Shown piece after piece: positions 23,870 through 34,410 of a stretch of DNA of 64,000 nucleotides (positions are counted from its first letter, which is position 1; each line of letters starts with the position of its first letter). The notes under the pieces are model-generated. The model was given only the letters and a program-made list of their open reading frames with translations. It was not told the origin of the DNA and made no database searches. The DNA comes from Vesta saturnalis (Eukaryota; Arthropoda; Insecta; Coleoptera; Lampyridae). The stretch covers positions 7,190,722-7,254,721 of the forward strand of contig JARFJB010000821.1 in NCBI GenBank assembly GCA_036346205.1. The letters run 5' to 3'. A program made the position numbers and the translations under genes.

Positions 23870-24075
23870 TTTAGAATTTTTTTTTTCAAGTTAGCATCTA
23901 GATCTCTATTAACCTCTATCTGACATGAAGATTTAAACGTCTATCTAACATAGATTGTTATAGTTGTTGTTTCAATGCTGCTTATTTTCATTATGAACAT
24001 ATTACAAAAGGGATTGCATAATTATCCTAAGAAAATGCAATATTTCATTTCGAGTAATTTCCACTTTGTAGGTTG
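23870..24075. repeat. Dispersed repeat shared with 31.3-31.9 kb
   Basis: The block TTAGCATCTA...ATTAACCTCTATCTGACATGAAG (23891-23928) is the reverse complement of 31785-31829. The block TTTCCAC..TGCAGGTTGGAA-like near 24058-24080 corresponds to about 31346-31368. In the second locus the tRNA-like SINE sits between these two blocks. Confidence 0.6.
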
Positions 24076-24324
24076 GAAAGTCGTGTGTTGTTTAACACAA
24101 TATATTCTTGTTTGTTCTATATACTTAAGTTTACACTTGTCACGTTGGAGAAGATACACTAAGCTATCATTTTTTTCAATATTTATGTTGCCCTTACAGG
24201 GTTTTTAAACCTCGTGAAGTAACGTCTGATAATCTGAAGAAATTTAATTCAACAACAAACATGTTGAATTGCGAATTCACGAATGAAGTTTTTTTACGTG
24301 CTAACTCAATTTCTATTTTTTTAG

Positions 24325-25115
24325 AAAAAAAATTGTAGAGAAGCAAGAGGTGGATATGGCAGTATATGCGGTACGTGAAGAAATAATGTCAAGGGTTATG
24401 GACAAAATATATGACAAATATGTAGACAAACAAAGTGTTAAATTCATAGTACATTGCGCTCATAGGGCACTACTTAGATTATTACACATAGGTTGTTTTA
24501 ATCATGACTCTGGAAAGCCATACTATGTAAATCATCCGGCTTGGAAACCAGATGAACCTATCCTGCCATCACAACCTGACACTTGGGCAGCTCGCATAGT
24601 ACCTATTTCACCTAAACCACCTGATGTACCATCACAAAGGTCGTTCATAGACAACGATATTGATAGGTGCTCAATTATTTTGGATGACAATAGAAATGTT
24701 TTTGAAAGTATAGCAAGAAGAACTCCAGAAAGAGATAAAGAAATACAAGTAATATATACAACACCAGCTATAGAACAATGGGAAACAACAGAAGTGGACA
24801 TTTTATGTGAAGATGACATAACGACTCCGTACGCATCTGAAGTCAGTGAAGTGGAAGAGAGTACTGTGGTGACGGTAATATCAACACATTGTCCCAACTT
24901 AAAAACTATTGCATATAATGTTAGGTTCCAGAACAAAAATTAAGTTTATTTACTTTCACGACTCAAATGGAACCTGAAAATTTACCGCATTCGACAAAAT
25001 CTGGAAGGGGTAAAATGAAAGCTCTGGATTTAAAACCAGAATTGCGTCGGCAGTTTACCAGCATCCCATCTAATCCGTTTTTGCCCAAGCTACTTTTTAA
25101 TCAGTATCCGCTAAG
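24325..25115 (+). CDS. Best host-gene exon; one apparent frameshift
   Basis: An acceptor (TTTTTTTAG) precedes 24325 and a consensus donor (AG|GTAAGT) follows 25115. The first part is open from the acceptor to TAA at 24941-24943. It includes REEIMSRVMDKIYDKYVDKQ, then VKFIVHCAHRALLRLLHIG, then HPAWKPDEPILPSQPDTWAA, followed by a Pro-rich then acidic region. The second part, in a frame shifted by two, is open from about 24900 through an ATG at 24967 to the donor and reads LKPELRRQFTSIPSNPF. Both parts look coding, so a one-base indel (mutation or assembly error) around 24910-24940 is likely. The layout of helix, then W..DEP...DTWA, reminds me of the uncharacterised C2orf81/DUF4639 family, but this is a weak recollection. 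Upstream and downstream exons were not found. Confidence 0.6.
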
Positions 25116-26074
25116 GTAAGTGCATTTATTTATTTTTTGTTTATCATACGGTACAACTTTACTCACTTATAACCAAAAAAAATTAAATGCTTACTGCTAA
25201 CATTATGCAAATGTATTGTTTCACTATTCTGACTGTTTTATTCGTATATGAAGTGCGCTGTCTATAAGTGCGTACTGAATAGTCCATTTTTAGTAATTCT
25301 ACAAAGATAGTATATTAGAAGCATGAACTGAATAAAGTATAGGGCTTAAGCGGGTTCCAAGGAACCCAAACCCACGAGAGAAGGGACTCGAGCCTACTTC
25401 TCAACAATGAAAAATTTCAAAGCATGGTTGGCCCTTACCAAGTTGTTACAGATTAAGTGCAGTATTGTAATTGTCAATAATTACATTATTGCCTCGATCT
25501 TGTTTTAATCCTGCAATTCAGTTCTTTTTGTCACTCACACCATGACAGAATTTTTTGGGTAGGTGATGCATATCGGGTTTAATTGTGTTTACGATTGTTA
25601 TATAATAAATTTTAAACAGGATGACAGTATAATATGATAATTATAACCAAATTTCTTTCACGTAACCGTCTTTTTATAACCCGCTGACGCCATTATAACC
25701 CAGCGGACTATAATGAAACGTCAAAAATGAAAAACAATAGGAGCAAAACTGCGAGTCTGTCCAAAAATAATTACAATACAATTATTACAATTAGTCATGT
25801 TTATACTAAGTGGTACAATTCCTCAATTTCATTGATCGTATTTCTGGAAATACCTCAATTATTGCGTTTAAAACTAACTAAAACAAAACGTCAAATGAAT
25901 TATTAATTTGTCATGCCTGCTTTTGTGCTCGTTTTCATGGTAATGCACCAATACTTAATATCATAAATGAGAAATGTATTTCTTTTAAAAACAATTAACG
26001 TTATAATTCAGGCCAACAGTTTATGCTGCTTACAGTGTTGGAGTCATTGGTTATGAATCCTTCAGTGCTAGTTT

Positions 26075-26078
<4 letters not shown>
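25116..26078. other. Probable intron sequence, no gene seen
   Basis: Follows the donor at 25116. AT-rich, with no open frame and no repeat shared with other parts of the window. A further exon was not identified before the (TA)n tract at 26079. Confidence 0.5.

Positions 26079-26144
<66 letters not shown>
26079..26144. repeat. (TA)n microsatellite
   Basis: About 66 bp of uninterrupted TA dinucleotides. Confidence 0.97.
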
Positions 26145-26147
<3 letters not shown>

Positions 26148-26249
26148 CTATATCTATTCTATATCTACTTTACTACCATTTCTTGTTACCAGAGTATCAA
26201 GGAACGGGAGACTGTTGTTTGCTTCTACCTCATAAGTAAATTTGATTAT

Positions 26250-26796
26250 CGGAAATTTTGAATTTAAAGTTTCTTGATAACACTACAAATTGTAGTATTA
26301 AGTATGGCAAACACATCATTCATGTATCTAATCCAAACTCTAGGAAAATAAAGCAATTTTCGTATTAAGTTTGTTTCAAAAACCCTTAAACAGATTGGCC
26401 ATAACAGGTGATAAGTTATTGCCAGATTATATTCTTGTTTGAAAAATTGGTGGTTAATTTTAAAAGAGGCTCGTTTCATACACAACTCTTAATTTAAGAA
26501 ATACTTCTACTTCTGCATCGTATAAAGGTTTTGTTTTAAAAAGATCTTTTAAATAAAGTAAAGTTTGATCTACTGCAACGCTCACAAACAATGAACAAAG
26601 CAGATAAGTAGGTGCATTAATACTAGAAACGATGGGTCGCATAGCATTACCTGGTTTATGAACCTTCGGCAAGCTGTACATTCGAGGTAATACCAGATTG
26701 AATACCGTTAGTCTAAACCTAAGAGAGCCATACATAACTCCCTGGCATTCTAATAAAACCTTCCTAGTTGAAGTAATCATTTTAGGACGAGATGGG
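26250..26796 (-). pseudogene. Penelope-like reverse transcriptase fragment
   Basis: On the minus strand, 26700-26620 gives MYSLPKVHKPGNAMRPIVSS, the LPKxHKP...RPIVSS block of Penelope-like reverse transcriptases. Further on (26480-26270), INHQFFKQEYNLA and YFPRVWIRYMNDVFAILNT correspond to the catalytic YVDDV block. Here the usual Asp-Asp is Asn-Asp (MNDV), so the polymerase centre is broken. A frame break separates the two parts. The intact enzyme copies element RNA into DNA at the insertion site. The fragment abuts a plus-strand PLE nuclease at 26797. Confidence 0.85.
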
Positions 26797-26950
26797 GGAT
26801 TTATAAAATTAATTGTAAAAATTGTGAACAGATGTATGTGGGGCAAACTAAACGACCTATCAAAATCCGCTTTAAAGAACATTTAGCTCATATCCAATAC
26901 AAACGTTGAGACAAGTCTGCTGTAGCCCTACCTATGTTTGATAAAAAATC
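26797..26950 (+). pseudogene. Penelope-like GIY-YIG nuclease fragment
   Basis: The plus frame reads GIYKINCKNCEQMYVGQTKR then IKIRFKEHLAHIQYKR before TGA, with DKSAVALPMF continuing after it. It contains the diagnostic GIY, C..C, YVGQT and KEH. It directly adjoins the minus-strand RT fragment, so two PLE pieces meet tail to head across strands. The remainder to about 27180 is too decayed to read. Confidence 0.8.
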
Positions 26951-27299
26951 ATGCAGTAGATACGGTATCTTTAATCAAACATGTTAATAGTAATACGAAT
27001 TTGATTGTTATGGAAGTTTAGAGATCTTCAAAAACAAACTAATTCTAATGAGTAATGACGATCAAGGACCTTTAGGCTACTCAGAACTCATAATAACTTT
27101 CACTTTTATCAGATATGCAACGAAACGTTACTCGTTGATGGTATGTATTTTAGACATTTCTTTAGTTCATCCTAGTCGACCCCTGATAATGATAGCTTAG
27201 CTATTGAAAGGCGTTTGGTATTTTTTAATTTTTGTTTGGTACGTAGGTGTATTTTATTTGTTAGCATTTTGGACACGTATCATTAAGAACTATTTTTAA
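26951..27299. other. No clear feature
   Basis: Probably the degraded 3' part of the PLE fragment at 26797-26950, before composition shifts to GC-richer sequence at about 27300. Confidence 0.4.
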
Positions 27300-29255
27300 A
27301 CTTTGTTTTGTCGTTAGTAGAAGTGAGGCAACCTCCCCTCCACTTTTTTACGTCACAAGCCTCGCCCACTGGGGTACCTCCCCTCCACTTTTTGTACTCA
27401 GCCACGTGAGAGGCGTATATTTGGAGGGTGGGGTCGGCTTCTTTTCGGGGGACCTTTTTCAACCCTTGGGCGGAGTTGATCCCCTAATTAAGGGCCTTCT
27501 GGCAGTATTAAGAGCCTTTTTGGCTGTATACCCCTTGGAGGTTAAGCAATTGCGCGTACAAGCAGTGTTCTGATTGTAGGGATTAAAACTAGGCCACCCC
27601 CACCTTTTAACTCATTGATCGTGCGTGCACTCGCGTCTCTGTTTTCTGATTGGTCCTTAGCCTCATCCAGTCTCTGTGCTCTGATTGGAGGACTAAGTCT
27701 CTGCATTCTGATTCGTTATGGTGGAAAAATTTGAATTTGTATTCTAATAAAGAGCCCTAATTCTGACTGTAAGACATGTGTAGGTCTTCGAAATTTGTTC
27801 TCGGGCCTTCGCCCCTGGTTGGGAACGGTATGGGGGCCTAACCTTATAAGACAAGTGCAGAAACTAGCTCTTGGTGCTAGGCCCCTATCGTGGCCCCCTT
27901 GGGGGGAAATTTGAAATAATGGACCCTAGCCTTGTAAGACAGGTATAAGAACTTGTGTTAGGGCCTGCTCCCCTTGTGTTAGGCCCCTTTGAGTTAAAAT
28001 TTAATTTTAGCGCCATCTAGTTGTGTATTTTTAAACTTGCGTGTGTTTAACGGTTTACTATTTTATATACGAATCAATAACTACGAAGTTTAAAACCAAC
28101 AAATACGTAGCGCATAATGCTATTAATTAATTTAAAAAAAATAGCGTAACACTCTCACCTTTATCTAATTAACTAAATAAATGGGTATGATAAGAGCTGA
28201 TGCAAAGTTAGTTGGATTTATGGCAGCCTCCCCTTATAATAACACATTAAAACCTTTATTGGCATTTTTGTGAACAATATCAAGTAAAACATATTAAAAA
28301 ATAATACGCATACCTTCAGATGTGTTTTTCTCTCGGTTGTTCTAATAATAACTGCGCTGGAGAACTAAACTACATATTGAAAATTTTATACAGTTTACTA
28401 AACCGTCAAGGATCTGAGATACATTATCTTCATCTGCTTCATCTTGAGCGATTATAGCTTATTAACTAGTAAAACATCTAATACCCTGATGCTGCTTCAC
28501 AATAATGTTCACCCGTTAGTAATTGTACTTTAAATACACGCAAGGGCTAATGTCTAATATTTTGTTTTAGTATTACACAGATATGGGATTACTCTTAAAA
28601 ATTAGCTAAGTCCCACACGCTATCTTGAAATACTACTACTAAGGGGTATAATGCTACCTTGTAAGACAGATGTAGGGCTTTCAGACCCTCGTCCCCCGAC
28701 CAAAAATTTTAATGTGTTTGTTACGCCATCTATGAGGGGAAATCTGAACTTGTATTATAATAATAAGGAGACCTAATGTTAACTTATAAGACAGACATAG
28801 GGCTTCGCAACTTGCTTTCGGGTCTTAGCCCCAGATCCCTTGGCGGGAAATTTGAATTTGGAGTTGTATTTAAGTGTTTACATTCTGATTACTTATTGCG
28901 AGAAATTTGAACTTGTATTCTAATAAGGGACCTATTGCTAGCTTAAAAGATAGGAAACTGTGTTAGGGCCTGCGCCCTTCTGTCGTGGCGCTTGTTGGGA
29001 AATTTGAATTTGCGTCGTCATTTAGTTGTGTATGGCCTAATGAATATTTCGTGTAATAAAGATGGCACCATCTAGCGTTATATTTCTAAGACTAATCAGA
29101 GTTTTGTTTGTGGCACCATCTAGTGGTATATTTTTAAACTAGCGAATGTTTTCTGTAACAGAGGCGCGCCACCTAGTGGTATATTTCTAGGACTAATTAG
29201 GGTTGTTTGTGGTGCCATATAGTGGTGTAAAGGCTAATGAATGTTTTCTGTAGTA
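27300..29255. repeat. GC-richer block of interleaved minisatellites
   Basis: Three repeat motifs recur. First, GGGAAATTTGAA-type units occur at about 27728, 27903, 28737, 28844, 28903 and 28996, often followed by TGTATTCTAATAA. Second, CTTATAAGACAGGTGTAGGGCTT-like units occur at about 27768, 27844, 27931, 28659 and 28783. Third, GCGCCATCTAGTGGTATATTT-like units occur from 28009 and in tandem from 29012. A CTCTG..CTGATTGG unit repeats at 27635-27715, giving CCAAT-type motifs (CTGATTGG at 27646 and 27681). There are no open frames. It may be terminal-repeat DNA or a satellite seed. Confidence 0.7.
29012..29235. promoter_or_regulatory. Tandem CTCF-like motifs
   Basis: Units of about 46-54 bp carry a core resembling the reverse complement of the CTCF consensus. 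GCGCCACCTAGTGG is at 29166-29179, GGCACCATCTAGTGG at 29112-29126, GGCACCATCTAGCG at 29064-29077 and GGTGCCATATAGTGG at 29211-29225. A degenerate unit lies at 29012 and an isolated one at 28009-28020. Read on the other strand the best is CCACTAGGTGGCGC. The match is by eye only. Confidence 0.4.
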
Positions 29256-29607
29256 GAGTTTGGTCGTGTTTGTCTCTCCCTCGTCTTTTTCTCAAACATA
29301 CAAATCAATTAATTAAATCAAATTAATCAAATCAATAAAATACAAACTGATTTAACTTAATCATAAAAAATCAGCTCTCAATTCAAAAAATAGCAGCATG
29401 CACAGAGTATAAAAGAAAGCCAATCTCACACTTATTGTAGTTACCCATATAACCGCCCTTTCGCATTAGTTGCACCATTGTGAGTGCAGGTTCAAACACC
29501 GTTAGGAAAAGCAAGTTTATTAATAAAAATCGAAGGAAAGCTTGGCGTTTGAAGATATATTATTATTATAAACAACAATCATTTATTTAATCACATTCTT
29601 TATCGAT
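29256..29607. other. No recognisable gene
   Basis: AT-rich sequence. On the minus strand an AATAAA (29582-29587) lies 20-25 bp after the stop of the ORF at 29608 and could serve it as a polyadenylation signal. Confidence 0.45.
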
Positions 29608-29990
29608 CTACGTCTTCTTGAACCGTGATTCGTCGCTATCATCATCATGGTTTTGAGACTCGTCCTTCTCCTCTACCTCATTTCTCTTCTTCCTCTTCTG
29701 TGAATCATCACCATCACCTTGGATGTGAGATACATTCAGCTCATCTGTAATGTGCGTTGATGTTGGGCCATAAACAGGAGAATACCATATAATAATGCGC
29801 ACTCGATGACGGTTACCCTTTAAAGAGCGAAACGAGCGAAAACGAGAATGCCGCTGGCCTTGGATCTTGTGTGTGGGCGCACTCCTCAATGTTCGGGTAG
29901 AATCGGTTACCTTCAGGGAAGTTTGGAGTAGGGGTCGCCGAAACAGCCTTCGCAGCCGTCTTAGGAGAAAGTACCTCAGCCAAAAATGGA
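29608..29990 (-). CDS. Unrecognised ORF with acidic Lys/Asp-rich tail
   Basis: The minus frame at 29889-29608 ends RIIIWYSPVYGPTSTHITDE and then a charged tail (KRKKRNEVEEKDESQN, HDDDSDESRFKKT) before the stop, with AATAAA just beyond. A second minus frame overlaps the start and continues upstream to about 29990. It reads AEVLSPKTAAKAVSATPTPN then PEGNRFYPNIEECAHTQDP. A frameshift near 29820 would join them. Both halves look coding. I do not recognise the protein; it might be a C-terminal nuclear protein segment or part of an unlisted element. Confidence 0.35.
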
Positions 29991-31403
29991 GTTTAGATTT
30001 ATAAACATGTCCCTAGGGAAGATATTAGAGTGTGGTTAGGTCAATACTCTCGCGAATTTAACAAATTTAACCTGATTATAAAATCTAAAGCCGTCTTTTT
30101 TTGACAGAAGTATTTCTGATAAAAACGGATCCTAATTAATAACAGATTAAATCTTTTTATTCTCAAGTGAAATAAAAATACGATCCCCATGTGGGCATAA
30201 AAAAAAGCCGACCAAAAATGACCGACAAAAAATATGCCTCCCACGTGGGTGTGTAAAAAAGTGAAAGTTAAAGTGTCCCACAAAATCCAAGATGGCGACG
30301 CAAGGGTCGGTATTCTACTAAGATGCCCTTCAACAACGGATTTTAGAAGCGTGGGATATACTTCATTTCAACTATGCCTAATCGGCTAGCTGAATGTGTG
30401 AGAAACAGAGGAAGGTCGACGCATTATTAGTGTTAATAATATTTGTATCTTGTTAAAGTTTATTAATAGTAATAAAATACACGTTCTCTGAAAAACAGAG
30501 TTATTCGAAATCTATGATTTATTTGTAAAAAGTTACGAAACTCAGACGCTAGAGAAATATACACTGATTTCTGGTCATAGGCCCTAACAGAACAGCAAGG
30601 TTAATTGATCAAAATAAAAAAAAAGTGTCATGCACAATAAATAAAGAGGATTAACCTCTGTAATCACGTTTAAAAATATCATTTGTATTGGCACTTAGAC
30701 AAAATGAGCACATTCTTGTAATTCTCCTAACAATTTACACCTGATCTTAGTATTTAACAAAAAAATGTTCTGATTATATTTTTATGACACGACCTAAAAA
30801 CTAAACGTTGACCGTAGAAAGTTTAATACTATCGCAACCTACATCAAATAAACATCAAATTTTGAGTTTGTTTAATTTTCTAATTAATTTGGACATGTGT
30901 AATATACAGTTGGTATATGATCTTTTCGTAATGTCTTTAAGTGATTGTGTAATTAACTCACTTATATATTTACAATAATTTGCATACATATATTGCATAC
31001 ATATTTCGCATATATTTACATAAACAATCAATTTCAAATATAATATGTTTCTAAGACTACACAAAGTAATCATTATAACACATGTTGACATGTTGAGTGC
31101 AATTTTAGGGGCAGCATTTCGTAATCGCTCCAAGCAGCATAAATCCTCGTACGCCACTGGTCGAGTGTTAAATACTCGTATGAAATCGCAAAATGCGTTT
31201 CTTTCTTCCGTTATTAAAATTATACTTTTTTAACAAGGTTTGTATACCATACAGATATTCAACAGCAAAATTGATAAATGGTTCGAGACAGAGATACACT
31301 GCAAGTACCAAAACCTTTAACGTATGTGATGTGGAGCAGAAAGCGTCCTTCCAACCTGCATAGTGGAAATTTAAAAAAATAAAATAACTTTAGTAATAAA
31401 AAT
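29991..31403. other. AT-rich interval without supported gene
   Basis: Open frames at 30041-30283 and 30855-31233 overlap on opposite strands and carry no motifs. The segment 31340-31370 belongs to the repeat shared with 24.06 kb. Confidence 0.5.
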
Positions 31404-31697
31404 GCCTCGGTGGTGGAATGGTTAGAGTGTGTGCCTTTCACCCGAGCGGCACGGGTTCAAATCTGTCCGAGGTAGTCGTTTTTTTAAAACGGAGAAAAAC
31501 CAAAATATCCCTTCTCGGATATGAAGTAAAACTGTAGGTCCTGTGGTAATACCATGTTTTACACGTTCAAGATCCCTTACTAAATTCCTTTAGCAGGTCA
31601 AAATTCTAGTGAAGGGTAGTGCTAATAACCATTGGTGGTTTATTCGCATAGAGATGCGTGACATTTCCGTTTGTGTCTTGATCTCCGTCCACAAAAA
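31404..31697 (+). mobile_element. tRNA-Glu-like SINE
   Basis: The head 31404-31473 has a complete acceptor stem (GCCTCGG with CCGAGGT). It also has an A-box-like GGTGGAATGGTTAGAG, an anticodon-loop-like CTTTCAC (TTC, glutamate) and a B-box-like GGTTCAAATC. The anticodon stem is weak, so a functional tRNA is unlikely. A tRNA-unrelated body follows to about 31697, ending CTCCGTCCAC plus an A-rich tail. It sits inside a dispersed repeat shared with 23.87-24.08 kb, so it inserted later than that repeat. Confidence 0.75.
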
Positions 31698-31739
31698 AGA
31701 TAATTACGCTTAACACGTTCATAAGCAAAATAGGCAACA

Positions 31740-31860
31740 TTGTAAAAACAAAACTATAATCTATGTCACGTGGATGTTTCAAACTTCATGTCAGATAGAG
31801 GTTAATTGACATACATAGATGCTAACTTAAAAAAATTCCAAAGCCGTCCTTTTCTATAAC
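31740..31860. repeat. Dispersed repeat, inverted copy of 23.89 kb
   Basis: Contains CTTCATGTCAGATAGAGGTTAAT and TAGATGCTAACTT, the reverse complement of 23891-23928. It is separated from its other half by the SINE. Confidence 0.65.
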
Positions 31861-32233
31861 ATATCGATAATACAGTTGAAGCATTTTAAATCTTATTTAA
31901 TTAATTTTTAGACCTATTTAACCTTGTATTAAGAAAATTTGTAAATAAAAGTTATGTACATTTAAATTTTCCTTAAAAAACACGTTTGTACATTTTCCTT
32001 TAACCCTTTAACGGACAAAACTTTTTTTGGAAATAATTATTATTTTGGGGTTTAGAACCACTAGTTATGCTACTAACAGTTGCCCAAAAAGGTTTTTTTA
32101 AATTAAAATTATTTTGGAGGGGGGACGTGAGAAGGTGGTCCCTATAGGGACCACCACGCCATTGGCGATTACTTAAAAGCAAAAATATGGTGAGCCTTAT
32201 AGAGACCACTTTTTGTATTGACTTACAAACCAT

Positions 32234-34410
32234 TTATTTCCATACTAAAAATAATAACACAGCAAAATAAAAAGATATAAAATGAAATAAACATGAAAAT
32301 GTGTATCTTTTGTGAAAACTTTTGAAACAGTTTAAACACAGGCCTACATCGTGCTCCAAAAATGAAATTTTTGTGCGCTTTACAGTGTTCTTAGTACTGC
32401 AATTTGCACAACGTATTTTATTACTTTCTACTGGCAAATGAGTACCCACGTTCAACTTACGAACAGTCTTCTCAACTGAATTTTTACGACCCCCTACTTT
32501 ATTTAGTTTACTTTTTTGTATTGTAGGTAAAGATTCTCTTACTTTGTGACCTTCATATGTTATAGGTATAAGTTGATTGACCAACATAGAACGAAATACC
32601 AAACGGGACATTGATTTTTTTTTAGTCTTTTTGTGAAAATTTTGTACAACACGTAACTATTGACAATGGATGAGTAAATAAAAGAATAGAATACTTTCAT
32701 CCATCAACGTCTGCTTTTCCACGATGTATGATAAGTTTCCATGAGTTGGTCAAATTTGTCGACCCCGCCCATATTAACATTATAATCAAACACAGCCTGA
32801 GGACAGCGTATATTTTCTTTTTCTCCCGTATAATTAGTTCGACGAAGTGTGGTCTTTTTCGTGGAGTCATGAAATGAGCTAACAATATTTATCGTTTTTG
32901 TACCCCGATCTTTCCATTTTTCAAATTTGTCGACCCCGCCTATATTAACATTATAATCAAACGCAGCCTGAGGACAGGGTATATTTTCTTTTTCTCCCGT
33001 ATAATTAGTTCGACGAACTGTAAGCCTTTTTCGTTGGGTCATGAAATGAGCTAACAATATCTACCGTTTTTGTGCCCCGATCTTTCCATTTTTTCAAATT
33101 TGTTGACCCCGCCCATATTAACATTATAATCAAACACAGCCTGAGGACAGGGTATATTTTCTTTTTCTGTCTTATAATTAGTTCAACGAACTGCGCCCCG
33201 ATCTTTCCCATTTACTAACGGAAATATCGTTAGCCATTTGAAAGTCCGAGTCACCCCTTTTCAGTTGTTTGTCATGTTTTAACTGACGGGGATAATGTTT
33301 TCCATTTGAACGTAATGTTCCGCAAACCAACGTTTTTCCTTTCAAAAGTTTGGCAGCAAGCTTCAGTATATTTTCCCTCATAAATATTGAACCCTAAGTG
33401 GTATCCTGTTTTGAAACAAGCAATACCCCAAATTTTAAGACCCCGTTTAGTGATCTCCTTAGGCATATATAGCTTCAGAGAAGTACGGCCTTTGAAACCA
33501 ACCATACTCTCATCGACAGCCAAATTGAAAGATCCCAGAAATTTTTCATTTAGCTTGGACACTTTTACTTTATAAAGTTTATCAAATTCAGGATGGCCTT
33601 TAGGTGGCGTAGATTCATCGTCGTTTAGGTGGAGAAAACGTAGGATATGTAAGAATTTCTTTGCGACATAATTTTACTTATTCTAGTTATACAAAAGTTA
33701 TCGTCAGTGGACCAATATAATCGTACACTAGGGAGTCTATGAAATCCCATTGTAATGAGTATGCCTATAAAAGCTTTGATTTCATCCAGTTCTAAACCTA
33801 AGGTAACCCCTTTTTGCCTAGCATATTTGTTAGATTCCATAATGATTCTATTAAAAATCTCGTCATTAAAAAAATTTTAAAAACAGTCTAAAGGTCTTTC
33901 AAAGGAATCCTCAACACAAATTTTACCTTCTACTTTAGGAAAACATTCATCCTGAAACCATTTAGGTGCTTTTCCCTCACATAAAAAGATAGGTTCTTCT
34001 TCGGGCTCCTCTTCGATATGAGATGCAGCTTCTTCAGCAATTTCTTCCTCATCAGAAGAAGATTGGCCGAAATTATGGCTCTTCGGTAGTGTCTTGATTA
34101 CTTGAAAACTTTTTTTTCAAAATATGAGATAAATCTTGTTCCTCATCAGATAAGCTGTAATCAGGATCTTGAATCGAGTCATCCGAATCCTCTTCTAAAA
34201 TATGACTAGAGGTAGATGGTAGAGCTCTTGTTGTATTTTTTGTCTAGAACATCCTTCTGTTGGTTCAGTAGGAAATGGCAACACGTCTCCAGCGTCTGAA
34301 TCAGCTCCTACATCAGAATCCGCCGCTTGTGTATCACTTACATCGCAGAAACTGCCATATTCGTCAGCTGTCATATCCTCCAAATCGCGAAATGAATTTT
34401 TTTCCTCCAA
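32234..34410 (-). pseudogene. piggyBac transposase, rearranged and dead
   Basis: The start at 34408-34410 opens an acidic N-terminal region (MEEKNSFRDLEDMTADEYGS). Further on come ELDEIKAFIGILITMGFHRL (33770), FNLAVDESMVGFKGRTSLKL (33520, first catalytic Asp), KTLVCGTLRSNGKHYP (33310) and a CP.A.FDYNVNIGGVDKF block (last catalytic Asp). It ends with a Cys-rich domain (RCANCSTKNTV...LCLNCFKSFHK) and stop at 32234. Between the first and last parts, the segment expected to hold the second catalytic Asp is missing near 33380. The GGVDKF segment is tandemly repeated, and several frame changes exist. Intact relatives excise and reinsert seamlessly at TTAA; this one cannot. Confidence 0.9.
32750..33200 (-). 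repeat. Tandem repetition of the piggyBac GGVDKF segment
   Basis: The block starting TCAAATTTGT(C/T)GACC occurs at 32750, 32921 and 33094. This gives two full units of about 172 bp and a shorter third unit. Each encodes the CP.A.FDYNVN(I/M)GGVDKF piece. The first two units stay in one frame and form a 117-codon open frame. Confidence 0.92.

Noticed and set aside
24532..24936. 134-codon minus-strand frame
   Set aside because: It lies antisense to the spliced-looking exon at 24325-25115, which has splice signals and better composition.
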